A stretch of 64,000 nucleotides of DNA from Rathayibacter rathayi (GCF_004011095.1 NZ_CP028129.1:434001-498000), one strand, 5' to 3'; numbered from the stretch's first letter, positions 27,695 through 36,588 are shown. Numbers and translations: made by a program. The notes: a model not told the origin generated them from the letters alone.

Positions 27695-28651
27695 TCAGAG
27701 CGCTCGGGCGAGCTGCTCCATTGCGCGCAGCGGATCCGGACCGGACGGCATCAGTACTACGCTCGACGCTCCCGCAGCATGCAGCTGGGCGATGCGGCGC
27801 CGGGCGCCCTCGGGTGCTCCCACGACGGCCAGCTGGTCCAACCAGGTGTCGGGCAGGTCGCGGACGAAGGCGGTCCGGTCGGCGCTGGCGGCGCGAAGCC
27901 GGGCGAAGTCGTCGGCGAAGGGGAGCGGCTCGATGTGCGGCGCCCAGTCGGGCTCGCCAATCCACTCCAGTCCTGGACGCACCGCATCGCGGGCGGCGGC
28001 GGGGTCGTCGTCCACGGCGGCCACAGCGTAGGCGACGATCCGACCGGAGTCGCCGAGGTGGTGGCGGGCCACCGCCAGATACTCCGGCGTGACGGGCTCG
28101 GCCAGGACGGCCCCGTCGGCGATCCGACCCGCCAGCGCGAGCGACTTCGGCCCGCGGACACCGGCGAGGAGCGGCGGCACGACGGCGGGTGGTGACTCCA
28201 GCGCGAGGTCGTCCATGCGGACGTAGCGGCCGGAGCGGGCGGTGTGCTCGCCGGTGAGTAGCGAGCGGATCGCGTCGAATTGCTCCTTGAGCAGAGTGAG
28301 CGGGCTCTGCGGCCAGACGCCGAGTCCGCGCATCCAGTGCGGCATGCCGTGACCGATGCCTGCGTGGATCCGGCCGGGGAACAGCTCGGCGAGGGTGCCG
28401 AGTTCCATCGCGGTGAAGGCGGCGGTGCGGACGGCTGCGGGCAGGATGCCGATGCCGACGACGATCCGTTCGGTCGCGGCGAGGACGGCACCGGCCTGAG
28501 CAATACCGCCGCGGAAGCCGAGGTCCTCGACCACCCACAGCTCGTCGAAGCCGAGTTCCTCGGCGCGGCGGGCGTAGTCGAGCACCTCGGCGGCGGGCAG
28601 ATCGCGGGGGAGCAGGACGCCGACGGTGCTGTCGGAGGAGAAGGCGTGCAT
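27695..28651 (-). CDS. LLM-class (luciferase-like) flavin-dependent oxidoreductase
   Basis: The 318-residue TIM-barrel protein has ARRAEELGFDELWVVEDLGF near the N-terminus, the strand RIVVGIGILPAAVRTAAFTA, FPGRIHAGIGHG and PPLLAGVRGPKSLALAGRIA for flavin binding. In Actinobacteria many members use coenzyme F420; I cannot decide between FMN and F420. The substrate is unknown. The ATG at 28651 follows the -10 element TACGCT by 6 nt, so it is probably leaderless and a single transcription unit. Confidence 0.88.
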   Translation of the reverse strand: MHAFSSDSTVGVLLPRDLPAAEVLDYARRAEELGFDELWVVEDLGFRGGIAQAGAVLAATERIVVGIGILPAAVRTAAFTAMELGTLAELFPGRIHAGIGHGMPHWMRGLGVWPQSPLTLLKEQFDAIRSLLTGEHTARSGRYVRMDDLALESPPAVVPPLLAGVRGPKSLALAGRIADGAVLAEPVTPEYLAVARHHLGDSGRIVAYAVAAVDDDPAAARDAVRPGLEWIGEPDWAPHIEPLPFADDFARLRAASADRTAFVRDLPDTWLDQLAVVGAPEGARRRIAQLHAAGASSVVLMPSGPDPLRAMEQLARAL

Positions 28652-28677
28652 TTGGTCAGCGTAGGCGTGCGGGCATG

Positions 28678-28715
28678 CCGAGGGCCCGCCCGCACGAGTG
28701 CGGACGGGCCCTCGG
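28678..28715 (-). terminator. Hairpin after hsp20
   Basis: CCGAGGGCCCG (28678-28688) pairs with CGGGCCCTCGG (28705-28715), and an inner CCGCA/TGCGG extends the stem after one mismatch. It sits 11 bp beyond the stop of the leftward hsp20 gene. Confidence 0.75.
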
Positions 28716-28725
28716 GTGGCGGTTG

Positions 28726-29166
28726 CTACTCGGCGCTCGCCTCACCGATCCGCACCTGTTCAGGCCGGGCATTCGAGACGACCTCGATGCGGCGCGGACG
28801 GGCTTTCTCGCTGACGGGGATCGTCACCGCGAGCACGCCGTTGTCGTAGGACGCCGCGATCCGCTCGGTATCCACGCCCTGGCCGAGGCTCAGCTGACGG
28901 ACGAAAGTCGCCGACTGGCGCTCCCGCGTGATCCAGGTCAGATCGTCACTGCTTGTGACGGTGCGCTGGGCGCGGATGGTGAGGAGTTGACCGTCGACAT
29001 CGACATCGACCGATCCCGGGTCGATTCCGGGCAGGTCGGCGGTGAGGACGTAGTGGTCGCCGTCGCGGTAGAGGTCGATCGGCATCCGGCGTGGCCCCTG
29101 GCCGGAACCGAGGACAGCGGCGGCGAGACGATCGAGTTCGCGGGCGGGATCGTAGGTGACAGCCAT
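28726..29166 (-). CDS. Small heat shock protein, Hsp20/alpha-crystallin
   Basis: The ATG at 29166 follows GGAG with 9-bp spacing; longer in-frame starts run into the operator region and are rejected. The 146-residue protein has the alpha-crystallin domain (about 35-130): PIDLYRDGDHYVLTADLPGI, DPGSVDVDVDGQLLTIRAQR and NGVLAVTIPVSEKARPR, including the conserved G-V-L. It is a holdase chaperone that binds unfolding proteins. Upstream lie a HAIR element (29208-29228) and a CIRCE element (29239-29265), so both HspR and HrcA probably repress it. Confidence 0.93.
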   Translation of the reverse strand: MAVTYDPARELDRLAAAVLGSGQGPRRMPIDLYRDGDHYVLTADLPGIDPGSVDVDVDGQLLTIRAQRTVTSSDDLTWITRERQSATFVRQLSLGQGVDTERIAASYDNGVLAVTIPVSEKARPRRIEVVSNARPEQVRIGEASAE

Positions 29167-29207
29167 TGAGATCACTCCATTCAGTCGTACAACGAAGAGT
29201 TTCAAAA

Positions 29208-29228
29208 GTTGAGCCTGACCGACTCAAC
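29208..29228 (-). promoter_or_regulatory. HAIR-like HspR operator
   Basis: GTTGAGC-N7-ACTCAAC matches the HAIR consensus CTTGAGT-N7-ACTCAAG with the exact 7-bp spacer; the outermost bases differ but keep the symmetry. It lies 42-62 bp upstream of the hsp20 start. Confidence 0.8.
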
Positions 29229-29238
29229 GTCAGAAAAT

Positions 29239-29265
29239 TTAGCACTCTGCCCGGGGGAGTGCCAA
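29239..29265 (-). promoter_or_regulatory. CIRCE element (HrcA operator)
   Basis: TTAGCACTC-N9-GAGTGCCAA matches the CIRCE consensus TTAGCACTC-N9-GAGTGCTAA with one mismatch. It is 10 bp beyond the HAIR element, upstream of hsp20. Confidence 0.88.
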
Positions 29266-29390
29266 GTTCGATTGTCCCTGATCTGGTCACATCGTTACCC
29301 TTTTGTTACAAAGCTGGGCAATTGAGTTCGTAGGGTCGGTTCTGCGTGGAAACCGCTCTGGTTCCCAGCGATTGTGAGTAAGGACACCGT

Positions 29391-32300
29391 TTGCCGATCC
29401 ACTTCACCCACCGTCCATCCGTCCGCCGCCCCGATAGGCGCATCCTCGCGGGCCTCGCCCTCCTTGGAGTAGCCGCAACGACGGCCTTCGCCAGCACCGG
29501 CGCCAGTGCCGTCCCCCTCGCCGGAGGCGCGTCGCTCGTCGGCGGGCTCTCCGTCGGCCAGAGCTTCGATGACGGCGACTACGTCGTCACGCTGGTCGAG
29601 CCCTCCGCGGCCACGTACCAGGGCACGGACGCCCGCTTCGCCCGCACCGCGCCCGTCGAGGGCTCGCAGCTGCAGGCCGCCTCAGAACCGGTGGAGGACT
29701 ACTCTGCCCATCTCGAGCGGCGCCAGCAGGATGTCGCCTCCGCGGTCGACGCCGCCATTGGTTACCACTACACCGTCGCCCTCAACGGGTTCTCGGCGAG
29801 CCTCTCCGGCGAGCAGGCGGGCGAGCTCGCGAACCGCCGCGACGTCGCTCAGGTCCGCAAAGTCGAGAATCTGAGGCTCGATGGTGCCGCGCGGACGTCG
29901 CCGCTCGCCTCGGCCGCCGCAGGCATCCCTGCGCCCGACACCGGACAGCAGCGCTCGACCGACTTCCTCGGTCTCGAGGGCGAGGACGGCGTCTGGCAGA
30001 AGCTCGGCGGCGTCGACAAGGCAGGCGCGGGCGTCGTTGTCGGAGTCATCGACTCCGGCATCGCACCCGAGAACCCCTCCTTCGCGGGCGCGCCTCTAGC
30101 GACCTCGCCCGGAGCGGCTCCCTCGACGGACGGAACCACCACCTCGTTCGTGAAGTCGGACGGCGGAACCTTCGTCGGCTCCTGCTCGCCGGGGCTCCCC
30201 GCCTCCGAGCAGTGGGACGGCCACGAGTGCAACCAGAAGCTGATCAGCGCCCGCTGGTTCCTCGGAGACGAGAAGGTCGGTTCGAAGGACAATCCCGAGT
30301 ACCACTCCCCGCGCGACGCCGTAGGACACGGCTCGCACACGGCGAGCACTGCCGCCGGCAACAATGGCGTCGAGGCCAGCGTCGACGGCTACGACTACGG
30401 GCGGATCTCCGGCGTCGCGCCGGCCGCCAAGATCGCCGCGTACAAGGCCTGCTGGAACGAAGCCGACAACAGCGGTACCTCCTGCTCCGGAACGGGAATG
30501 CTCGCCGCCGTCGACGCCGCGACTAAGGACGGTGTCGACGTCATCAATTTCTCGATCGGCGGCGGCTCGGCCACCACGACTCTGAGCGTTCTCGACGAGG
30601 CGTTCCTCAACGCCGCCGCGGCGGGCGTGTTCATCGCGGTCTCGGCCGGCAACTCCGGTTCTGGCGCCTCCACCCTCGACCACGCGTCGCCCTGGTACAC
30701 CACGGTCGCGGCGTCCTCCATTCCGACGTCTACCGCGACCGCCACCCTCGGTGACGGCCAGAAGTTCGTCGGAGCATCCATCTCGGTTCATAAGGACGTC
30801 ACCGGTCCGCTGGTCAACAGCGCCGACGTCGTCCGCGCCGGCACCAAGAATCCCACCGTCTGCGAGCCCGGAACGCTCGACCCCGACAAGGTGACGGGCG
30901 CGGTGGTCGCCTGCACCAGCGGTGTCACCTCGCGTTTCTCCAAGTCGGCCGAGGTCGAGCGGGCCGGTGGCATCGGCATGCTGCTGATCAATTCGACCCC
31001 GAACGCTCTGGACGTCGATGACCATTTGATCCCGAGCATCCAGATCGACTCGCAGGCCTATAACGCCATCACCGACTACGCCGGCACCGCCGGTGCGACG
31101 GTGAAGCTCTCCGAGGGCAACTCCTCCGGCGCCGTCATCCCCGTCCCCCAGGTCGTCGGCTTCTCGTCGCGTGGACCCGCGGAGGCGGACGGCTCCGACG
31201 TGCTCAAGCCCGACCTCACGGCGCCCGGCGTCGGGATCCTGGCCGACTTCACCAACCTCAAGGGTGAGGACCCTGCCTTCGCGTTCGAGTCGGGCACCTC
31301 GATGTCGTCGCCGCACGTCGCCGGGCTGGGCGCGCTGATCCTCGGCGCGGCGCCAAAGGCCTCACCGTCCGCGGTGAAGTCGGCGATGATGACCTCCGCC
31401 TACAACAGCGTCAACCAGTCGGGCGCTGCATCCGAGGACGTCTTCGCGCAGGGCGCCGGACACGTCGATCCGGCCGCGTTCCTGGATCCTGGACTGATCT
31501 ACGAGAGCGGGGCGACGGATTGGACCGCGTTCCTCAAGGGCGCGGGCTACGCGTTCACGCCGACCAACGGGATCGAAGCGATCGACCCGTCCGATCTCAA
31601 CCAGGCCTCGATCGCGATCGGTTCCCTCGCGGGCAAGCAGACCGTGACCCGCACGGTCACCTCGACCGGCGCGGGCACCTACACCGCCTCGGTCGACGGC
31701 CTCGCCGGGGTCGACGCCGTCGTCTCGCCCTCGACCCTCTCCTTCACGGAGGCGGGCCAGAAGGCGAAGTACACGGTGTCCTTCACCACCGGCTCGGCGC
31801 CGCTCACCCAGTTCGCCACCGGCTATCTGACCTGGGCGAGTTCGGAGCACGACGTCCGTAGCCCGATCGCGGTGCGCCCGATCCTGCTGAGCGCGCCCCA
31901 CGAGATGTCCGGCACCGGTTCCACCGGCACCGGCTCGGTGACGGTCACGCCCGGTATCACCGGCTCGGTGCCGCTCGCCGCGAGCGGCCTCGCGCAGGGC
32001 GTCCTCGCCCAGGACGCGACCGCCGCCGATGGGCACTCGGCGACCCTCCCCGCGGGGAAGTCGCTGACGAGCACCGTGGTAGTGCCCGAGGGCGCCGAGT
32101 TCGCTCGTTTCGACCTCGACTCGGTCGACAGCACGGCCGACCTCGACCTGACCGTCACGAGCCTGAGCACGAAGAAGGTCTTCACGTCGGCGACCGGCTC
32201 GGCCGACGAGCGCGTCGACATCGCTGACCCCGCCCCGGGCGAGTACACGGTCCGGGCCGATGTCTACTCGACCGCGCCGGGGTCCTCGACCTCGACGTTC

Positions 32301-32771
32301 GACCTCCGCAGCTTCCTCATCACTCCGGAGAACGGGCTCGGATCGCTGAGCACCGACTCGGCCGAAATCGACGCGGTCCAGGGCGAGCCGGCCACCTATG
32401 CGGTCTCGTGGTCGAACCTGGCGGGCCCGGCCCGCTACCTCGGTCGCGTCGTCTACGACGACTCGGGACTCGCGACGCTCGTGAGCGTCGACGTCACCGA
32501 AGCGGTTCCGCCCGCTCCGGCGCCGAACCCGGCTCCGGAGTCCGAGAATACCTCGGGGTCGACCATGACACCGACGGTCGACCTGATCAGCAGTCCAGGG
32601 GAGCCCACCGGATCGAGCGCGCTCGGATACAGTGCCGGTGGCCTTCCGTCAACGGGCTTCGACGGTGGTCTCCTCGGAGCCGCTGCCGTCGCCCTCCTCG
32701 GTACGGGCGCTGTGATCACTGTCCTCCGACGCCGCGCCCTCGCGCGGCAGGAGGCGGCCTCCGCGGAGTAG
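29391..32771 (+). CDS. Subtilisin-like serine protease (S8) with LPxTG cell-wall anchor
   Basis: A TTG start after AAGGA opens a 1126-residue preproprotein: signal peptide (about 1-40, RILAGLALLGVAATTAFAST), inhibitor I9 prodomain (about 60-165) and the S8 catalytic domain. The Asp is in GVVVGVIDSGIAPENPSF (about 220), the His in VGHGSHTASTAAGN (about 312) and the Ser in SGTSMSSPHVAGLGAL (about 635). A PA domain is inserted before the Ser, and an Fn3-like domain follows. The C-terminus has LPSTG (about 1084), a membrane helix and RRRAL, so sortase should attach it to the peptidoglycan. The architecture is like plant-type subtilases found in Microbacteriaceae. Confidence 0.94.
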   Translation: MPIHFTHRPSVRRPDRRILAGLALLGVAATTAFASTGASAVPLAGGASLVGGLSVGQSFDDGDYVVTLVEPSAATYQGTDARFARTAPVEGSQLQAASEPVEDYSAHLERRQQDVASAVDAAIGYHYTVALNGFSASLSGEQAGELANRRDVAQVRKVENLRLDGAARTSPLASAAAGIPAPDTGQQRSTDFLGLEGEDGVWQKLGGVDKAGAGVVVGVIDSGIAPENPSFAGAPLATSPGAAPSTDGTTTSFVKSDGGTFVGSCSPGLPASEQWDGHECNQKLISARWFLGDEKVGSKDNPEYHSPRDAVGHGSHTASTAAGNNGVEASVDGYDYGRISGVAPAAKIAAYKACWNEADNSGTSCSGTGMLAAVDAATKDGVDVINFSIGGGSATTTLSVLDEAFLNAAAAGVFIAVSAGNSGSGASTLDHASPWYTTVAASSIPTSTATATLGDGQKFVGASISVHKDVTGPLVNSADVVRAGTKNPTVCEPGTLDPDKVTGAVVACTSGVTSRFSKSAEVERAGGIGMLLINSTPNALDVDDHLIPSIQIDSQAYNAITDYAGTAGATVKLSEGNSSGAVIPVPQVVGFSSRGPAEADGSDVLKPDLTAPGVGILADFTNLKGEDPAFAFESGTSMSSPHVAGLGALILGAAPKASPSAVKSAMMTSAYNSVNQSGAASEDVFAQGAGHVDPAAFLDPGLIYESGATDWTAFLKGAGYAFTPTNGIEAIDPSDLNQASIAIGSLAGKQTVTRTVTSTGAGTYTASVDGLAGVDAVVSPSTLSFTEAGQKAKYTVSFTTGSAPLTQFATGYLTWASSEHDVRSPIAVRPILLSAPHEMSGTGSTGTGSVTVTPGITGSVPLAASGLAQGVLAQDATAADGHSATLPAGKSLTSTVVVPEGAEFARFDLDSVDSTADLDLTVTSLSTKKVFTSATGSADERVDIADPAPGEYTVRADVYSTAPGSSTSTFDLRSFLITPENGLGSLSTDSAEIDAVQGEPATYAVSWSNLAGPARYLGRVVYDDSGLATLVSVDVTEAVPPAPAPNPAPESENTSGSTMTPTVDLISSPGEPTGSSALGYSAGGLPSTGFDGGLLGAAAVALLGTGAVITVLRRRALARQEAASAE

Positions 32772-32786
32772 CCCTTAGCGATCGCC

Positions 32787-32836
32787 GCGAACGGCCGTCC
32801 CCTCGCTCCTCCCGGAGCGGTGGGGCGGCCGTTCGC
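32787..32836 (+). terminator. Long hairpin after the subtilase gene
   Basis: GCGAACGGCCG (32787-32797) pairs with CGGCCGTTCGC (32826-32836); the interior CGCTCC/GGAGCG extends the stem. It follows the stop codon by 15 bp without a T-tract. Confidence 0.7.
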
Positions 32837-32947
32837 TGTGCGTCGGCGCGGAAGTGCGTCGATGCGTCGATGCGGAAGCCAGAGCGGCGCAGCCACGCGA
32901 GCGAGAGCCCGAGTGACCCCCTGCCCCCGAGCAGACCCGCACGGTCG

Positions 32948-33322
32948 TCAGAGGGAGCGGCGCCCCGCGATGACGCCGGAGACGACCGCGACGATGCCGA
33001 ACGCAATTGCGACGACCGGGTGCCCGAGGTCCAGCCACGCCAGCGCGGCGGCTCCCATCACCAGCAGCTCGATCAGGGAGCGGCCGTAGACGTCGATCCC
33101 GAGGACCGCGCGCGGCGAGAGGAAGAGCGCCCAGATCAGCGCGGCGAGCACGGGTGCACCGAGGCCGACGACGATGCTCCACGGCAGGTCCCACGAGGAA
33201 AAGCCCCAGACGGCGAACGTCGCCAGGGCGACGAACTCGAGGAGGAAGCGGAGGATCGCGTTCGGCCCGACTCGCGTTTCGGCGCCCGCAGCGTCCGCTC
33301 CTGCTCGATTCACGCGGATCAT
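32948..33322 (-). CDS. YrdB/DUF2568 family membrane protein
   Basis: This 124-residue protein has four membrane helices (LRFLLEFVALATFAVWGFSS, IVVGLGAPVLAALIWALF, LIELLVMGAAALAWL, AIAFGIVAVVSGVIAG) and the central FLSPRAVLGIDVYGRSLIEL typical of DUF2568/YrdB. The function is unknown. The annotated ATG at 33322 has little upstream signal, and a start a few codons later is possible. It lies 15 bp after the purU start-to-stop unit on the same strand (purU upstream), so the two may be cotranscribed. Confidence 0.8.
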   Translation of the reverse strand: MIRVNRAGADAAGAETRVGPNAILRFLLEFVALATFAVWGFSSWDLPWSIVVGLGAPVLAALIWALFLSPRAVLGIDVYGRSLIELLVMGAAALAWLDLGHPVVAIAFGIVAVVSGVIAGRRSL

Positions 33323-33337
33323 GCTAACGGCCCAAGG

Positions 33338-34282
33338 TCAGCGGAAGATGATGGTGCGGGCGCCGTCAAGGAGCACCCGGTCCTCCGTAATCCACTTCAC
33401 CGCCTGCGTGAGCGTGCGACTCTCCTCGTCCTGGCCGATCGCGACGAGCTGCGCCACCGAGTGCGAGTGGTCCACCCGCACGACGTTCTGCTCGATGATC
33501 GGTCCCTCGTCGAGGTCGCTGGTGACGAAGTGGGCTGTCGCACCGATCAGCTTGACTCCGCGGGCGTGCGCCTGCTTGTAGGGATTGGCGCCCTTGAAGC
33601 CCGGCAGGAACGAGTGATGGATGTTGATGGCGCGGCCGGCGAGGCTGGCGCAGAGCTCGGGCGAGAGGATCTGCATGTAGCGCGCCAGGACCACGAGCTC
33701 CACGTCGTGCTCCTCGACGACCGCGAGCACGCGCTCCTCGAACTCGCGCTTAGTCTGCGGCGAGACGACGGGGCGGGACTCGAACGGCACGCCGTAGAAC
33801 TCGGCGAGGTCGCGCAAGCTCCCGTGATTCGACAGGATCAGCGGGATGTCGACCGCGAGCTGTCCGGCGCGCTGACGGAAGAGCAGGTCGTTGAGACAGT
33901 GCGCGGCGGTGGAGGCCAGCACGAGGGTGCGCAGCGGCCGGCCGACGATGTCGAGGCGCCAGGTCATCCCGTAGTGCTCGGTGATCGGCAGCAACGCCGC
34001 GGCGAACTCCTCGCGGGTGATCGGCGACTCCACCTGCAGGCGCATGAAGAAGCGGCCGGTGTCGGCACTCGAGAACTGCTGGCTCTCGGTGATGTTGCCG
34101 CGGGCCTGGACGACGGCGCCGGATACGGCGTGCACGATGCCGGGCTGGTCGGTGCAGGCGAAGGTCAGGGTCCAGTGATTGCCCGCGGACCGGTCGGTTG
34201 CCCAGGCGCCGTCGCTGCCCGTCGAGGGTGTGCTCGCCGGGGCGGGCCGATCAGTCGCGGGCGCGGCGGGTTCGGGCTGCAT
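33338..34282 (-). CDS. purU: Formyltetrahydrofolate deformylase
   Basis: PurU hydrolyses 10-formyl-THF to formate and THF, balancing one-carbon pools and supplying formate. The 314-residue protein has an N-terminal ACT domain (LTFACTDQPGIVHAVSGAVV) and a C-terminal formyltransferase domain with LILSNHGSLRDLAEFYGVPF, LARYMQILSPELCASLAGRA, INIHHSFLPGFKGANPYKQA and GATAHFVTSDLDEGPIIEQ. The catalytic Asn, His and Asp are in these segments. The ATG at 34282 lies 6 nt after TATCCT (leaderless). A Pro/Ala-rich extension of about 45 residues precedes the ACT domain. Confidence 0.95.
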   Translation of the reverse strand: MQPEPAAPATDRPAPASTPSTGSDGAWATDRSAGNHWTLTFACTDQPGIVHAVSGAVVQARGNITESQQFSSADTGRFFMRLQVESPITREEFAAALLPITEHYGMTWRLDIVGRPLRTLVLASTAAHCLNDLLFRQRAGQLAVDIPLILSNHGSLRDLAEFYGVPFESRPVVSPQTKREFEERVLAVVEEHDVELVVLARYMQILSPELCASLAGRAINIHHSFLPGFKGANPYKQAHARGVKLIGATAHFVTSDLDEGPIIEQNVVRVDHSHSVAQLVAIGQDEESRTLTQAVKWITEDRVLLDGARTIIFR

Positions 34283-34374
34283 CCGCCCAGGATAACGGGG
34301 ACCCGTGCCGGTCATTCGACCGTCACGGTGCTGGTGGCGGCTGCTCCCAGGCGGTCGCCCGTGCCTCCCAGCGG

Positions 34375-36378
34375 TCAGGTCGGCGGTCGCGGTGAGGACG
34401 GGGGCTCCAGGGCGAGCGCCTGCACCGGCTCGCCGTCGACCGGGAACTCCACTCCGTCGGCGTCCGAGTCGGCGAGGACGAGCACGCCGACCTCGCCGGC
34501 GCTCGCCGAGTCCGGCGTCGTGAGCATCGGTGCACGCAGATCGACGCTCGCCGGTGCGCCCGCTGCCGACCCGGACGGGACGGGCACGGTCGTGCGGTCG
34601 ACGGGGAGGACCGCAGCTCCAGGTCCGGCGGTTCCCGCGGCGTCGGGGAGGAGCCGGCCGTCGGTGTCGAGCATGAGGATGGGCTCGGCGATGGTCGGCG
34701 GGAGTTCCGGGGTGGGCGACGGGGATGTCATGGTGGAGGTGCCCGGCGGTACGGGGGTGCTCGGCGCATCCGGAGCCGGAATCGGGGTTGGCGGTGCTGG
34801 GATCGAGTCATGGTCGAGCAAAGGGGTCACCGGATCGGGTGCGGGATCTGGTGCTGGTGCTGGTGCGGGATCTGGTGCAGGTGCAGGTGCAGGTGCAGGT
34901 GCAGGTGCAGGTGCAGGTGCAGGTGCTGGGACTGGGACTGGGACTGGTGCTGGCGCAGGTGCTGGTGTCGGGACCGGTGCAGCCAGGGGTGCGGGCACGG
35001 GTGCCGGGATCGGTTCCGGATCGCCGCTCGGTGCGGAGGCGATGGGTGTCGCCGTCGCTCCGCCGAACGGAGCGGGTTCAGCCGTCGTCTCCTCCTGCGG
35101 TGCCCGATCGCCGGTGCGCGGAGCCGACGCTGCCGCAGGGGAACCGTCGCTCGGCGTCGCCTCGGCCTCCGCTGCTGCGGGCGGGGTAGCGTCGGACCGG
35201 TCGGCCTCAGCTGCTCCGCTCCGGTACTGCGTGTTGTCCGCCCCTCCGGCCACATCGACCGACGCGACCTGCTCGGGCTCCTGCCCGTCGGTGCTCGCGC
35301 TCGGCGCGGCCGCGATGCTCGACTCCGGAGCCGGGATGCGTCCCGTCTCGTCGTCCTCCGCCTGCGTGAGTGCCTCTTCGGATGCGACGACCGACTGCAC
35401 GGTCCCTCCGGACAGCAGCACTGCGCCCCCGGCGACTCCCGCGATCGCGAGCCCGGCCACGACGGCCACACTGACGACCACGCCCGCTCCGCTCCCGGCG
35501 CGTGACGCCTGGACGCCGCTCCGCAGCGCACCGGCGCCGAAAGCCGAGGCCGCGCTCGACGTCGACGCTCCGCCCGCGGCACCCCACGCCGCGGCTCCAC
35601 CCAACCCCGCGACGAGCGGCAGCAGCACCGTCGCGAGCCGCCGGCCTGCGTGCTCGGCCTCGGCCAGCGCCTCTCGGCAGGAAAGGCACTCGGTCAGATG
35701 GCCGTTCAGGCGCAGCCTGTCTCGAGCGGGCAGCCGGCCGCGCGCGTGCGCCCCCGCCCGCTCGAGCACCCACTCGCACTCGCCGGTCGCGGAGGAGTCG
35801 AGGACGTGCTCGCGGATCCAGGCCGCCCGCAAGCCCTCCCGCGCGCGCATGCCGAGGGCCGCGACCGCGTTAGGCCGGAGCCCGAGCAGGGGCGCGGCCT
35901 CGGCGGGGGCCAGGCCCTCGACCTCGGTGTACCAGAGCACCTCCTGCCAGCGGGTCGGCAGCGCTCGGAACGCCCGGGCGCTGAGATCGCGCTCTAGTGC
36001 CGCGAGTGCGCGCTCCTCCGGGTCCGGGCCGGTAGCGGGGAGGGATTGGTCGTTCTCGTCGAACGGTTGCTCGCGCCGGCTCCGGCGGGCCCAGGAGCCG
36101 GCGACGTTGCGGATCGAGGTGAAGAAGTAGGGGCGGAAGGCCCCCTCGGGGCCGCCGCCGCCCTCGACCACCCGCAGCACGCGGAGGAACGCCTCCGAGA
36201 CCAGGTCATCGGGGTCCGAGCTGCTCGACCACGCGCGAGCGACGGTGCGTCCGGCTCCGGAGTGACGGCGCCACAGCTCTGAGACGGCGTCGGTGCGTCC
36301 GCTGCGTACGAGCGCAAGCAGCTCGCGATCGCCGAGAGCGTCGACGTTTTCGGCGCCGCGTCGAAGACCCACCGCCAC
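34375..36378 (-). CDS. ECF sigma factor fused to zinc-finger, membrane helix and Pro-Ala-rich extracytoplasmic region
   Basis: The 667-residue protein starts with sigma-70 region 2 (LWRRHSGAGRTVARAWSSSS, DPDDLVSEAFLRVLRVVEGG) and region 4 (ALPTRWQEVLWYTEVEGLAP, EAAPLLGLRPNAVAALGMRA). Next comes an H-x3-C-x2-C zinc-finger-like segment (GHLTECLSCREAL, about 228-240) as in anti-sigma factors, one membrane helix (VVVSVAVVAGLAIAGVAGGA, about 292-312) and about 350 residues rich in Ala, Pro and Ser. Such sigma factors carry their own regulator in cis. The GTG at 36378 is the first start, with another GTG six bases on. It is divergent from the glyA riboswitch. Confidence 0.85.
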   Translation of the reverse strand: MAVGLRRGAENVDALGDRELLALVRSGRTDAVSELWRRHSGAGRTVARAWSSSSDPDDLVSEAFLRVLRVVEGGGGPEGAFRPYFFTSIRNVAGSWARRSRREQPFDENDQSLPATGPDPEERALAALERDLSARAFRALPTRWQEVLWYTEVEGLAPAEAAPLLGLRPNAVAALGMRAREGLRAAWIREHVLDSSATGECEWVLERAGAHARGRLPARDRLRLNGHLTECLSCREALAEAEHAGRRLATVLLPLVAGLGGAAAWGAAGGASTSSAASAFGAGALRSGVQASRAGSGAGVVVSVAVVAGLAIAGVAGGAVLLSGGTVQSVVASEEALTQAEDDETGRIPAPESSIAAAPSASTDGQEPEQVASVDVAGGADNTQYRSGAAEADRSDATPPAAAEAEATPSDGSPAAASAPRTGDRAPQEETTAEPAPFGGATATPIASAPSGDPEPIPAPVPAPLAAPVPTPAPAPAPVPVPVPAPAPAPAPAPAPAPAPAPDPAPAPAPDPAPDPVTPLLDHDSIPAPPTPIPAPDAPSTPVPPGTSTMTSPSPTPELPPTIAEPILMLDTDGRLLPDAAGTAGPGAAVLPVDRTTVPVPSGSAAGAPASVDLRAPMLTTPDSASAGEVGVLVLADSDADGVEFPVDGEPVQALALEPPSSPRPPT
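34874..34921. repeat. Hexanucleotide tandem repeat in the sigma-factor fusion gene
   Basis: Eight perfect GGTGCA units, continued on both sides by imperfect GGTGCT, GGATCT and GGGACT units, encode alternating Ala-Pro in the extracytoplasmic tail. Each slip of one unit would add or remove two residues without a frameshift. Confidence 0.85.
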
Positions 36379-36480
36379 GCCCCCTTACCGGCCCCGCGCC
36401 GGAGCCGCCAAAATGATTGGCCCACGGCGCCGAGGTGCCTTCGACGGATGGCACGGCTCCGCGCCACGCGACCCGCTTGT

Positions 36481-36588
36481 TAGAGTAGGCGAGCCGCGAC
36501 TGGCGTTCGGATGGGTGACCATCAGGGAGCGGCACCTCCTCCGGGGTAGCGTCCCGGACACTTTTCCCGCCGCACGCCTGGGCTGGAA
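36481..36588 (+). promoter_or_regulatory. ZTP (pfl) riboswitch with its promoter, upstream of glyA
   Basis: A -10 element TAGAGT (36481-36486) precedes a leader with the conserved pfl elements in order: CCGCGACTGGCG (36494-36505), GGGAGCGGC (36525-36533), a variable linker, and CCGCACGCCTGGGC (36570-36583). The CGGC/GCCG pseudoknot pairing is possible. ZTP riboswitches sense the purine precursor alarmone ZTP/ZMP and activate one-carbon genes such as glyA, folD and purH, as fits here. Confidence 0.82.

Noticed and set aside
32408..36130. Open frame of 1240 codons on the plus strand
   Set aside because: It runs antisense through purU and the sigma fusion and through the subtilase end in another frame; it reflects high GC and the Ala-Pro repeat, not a gene.
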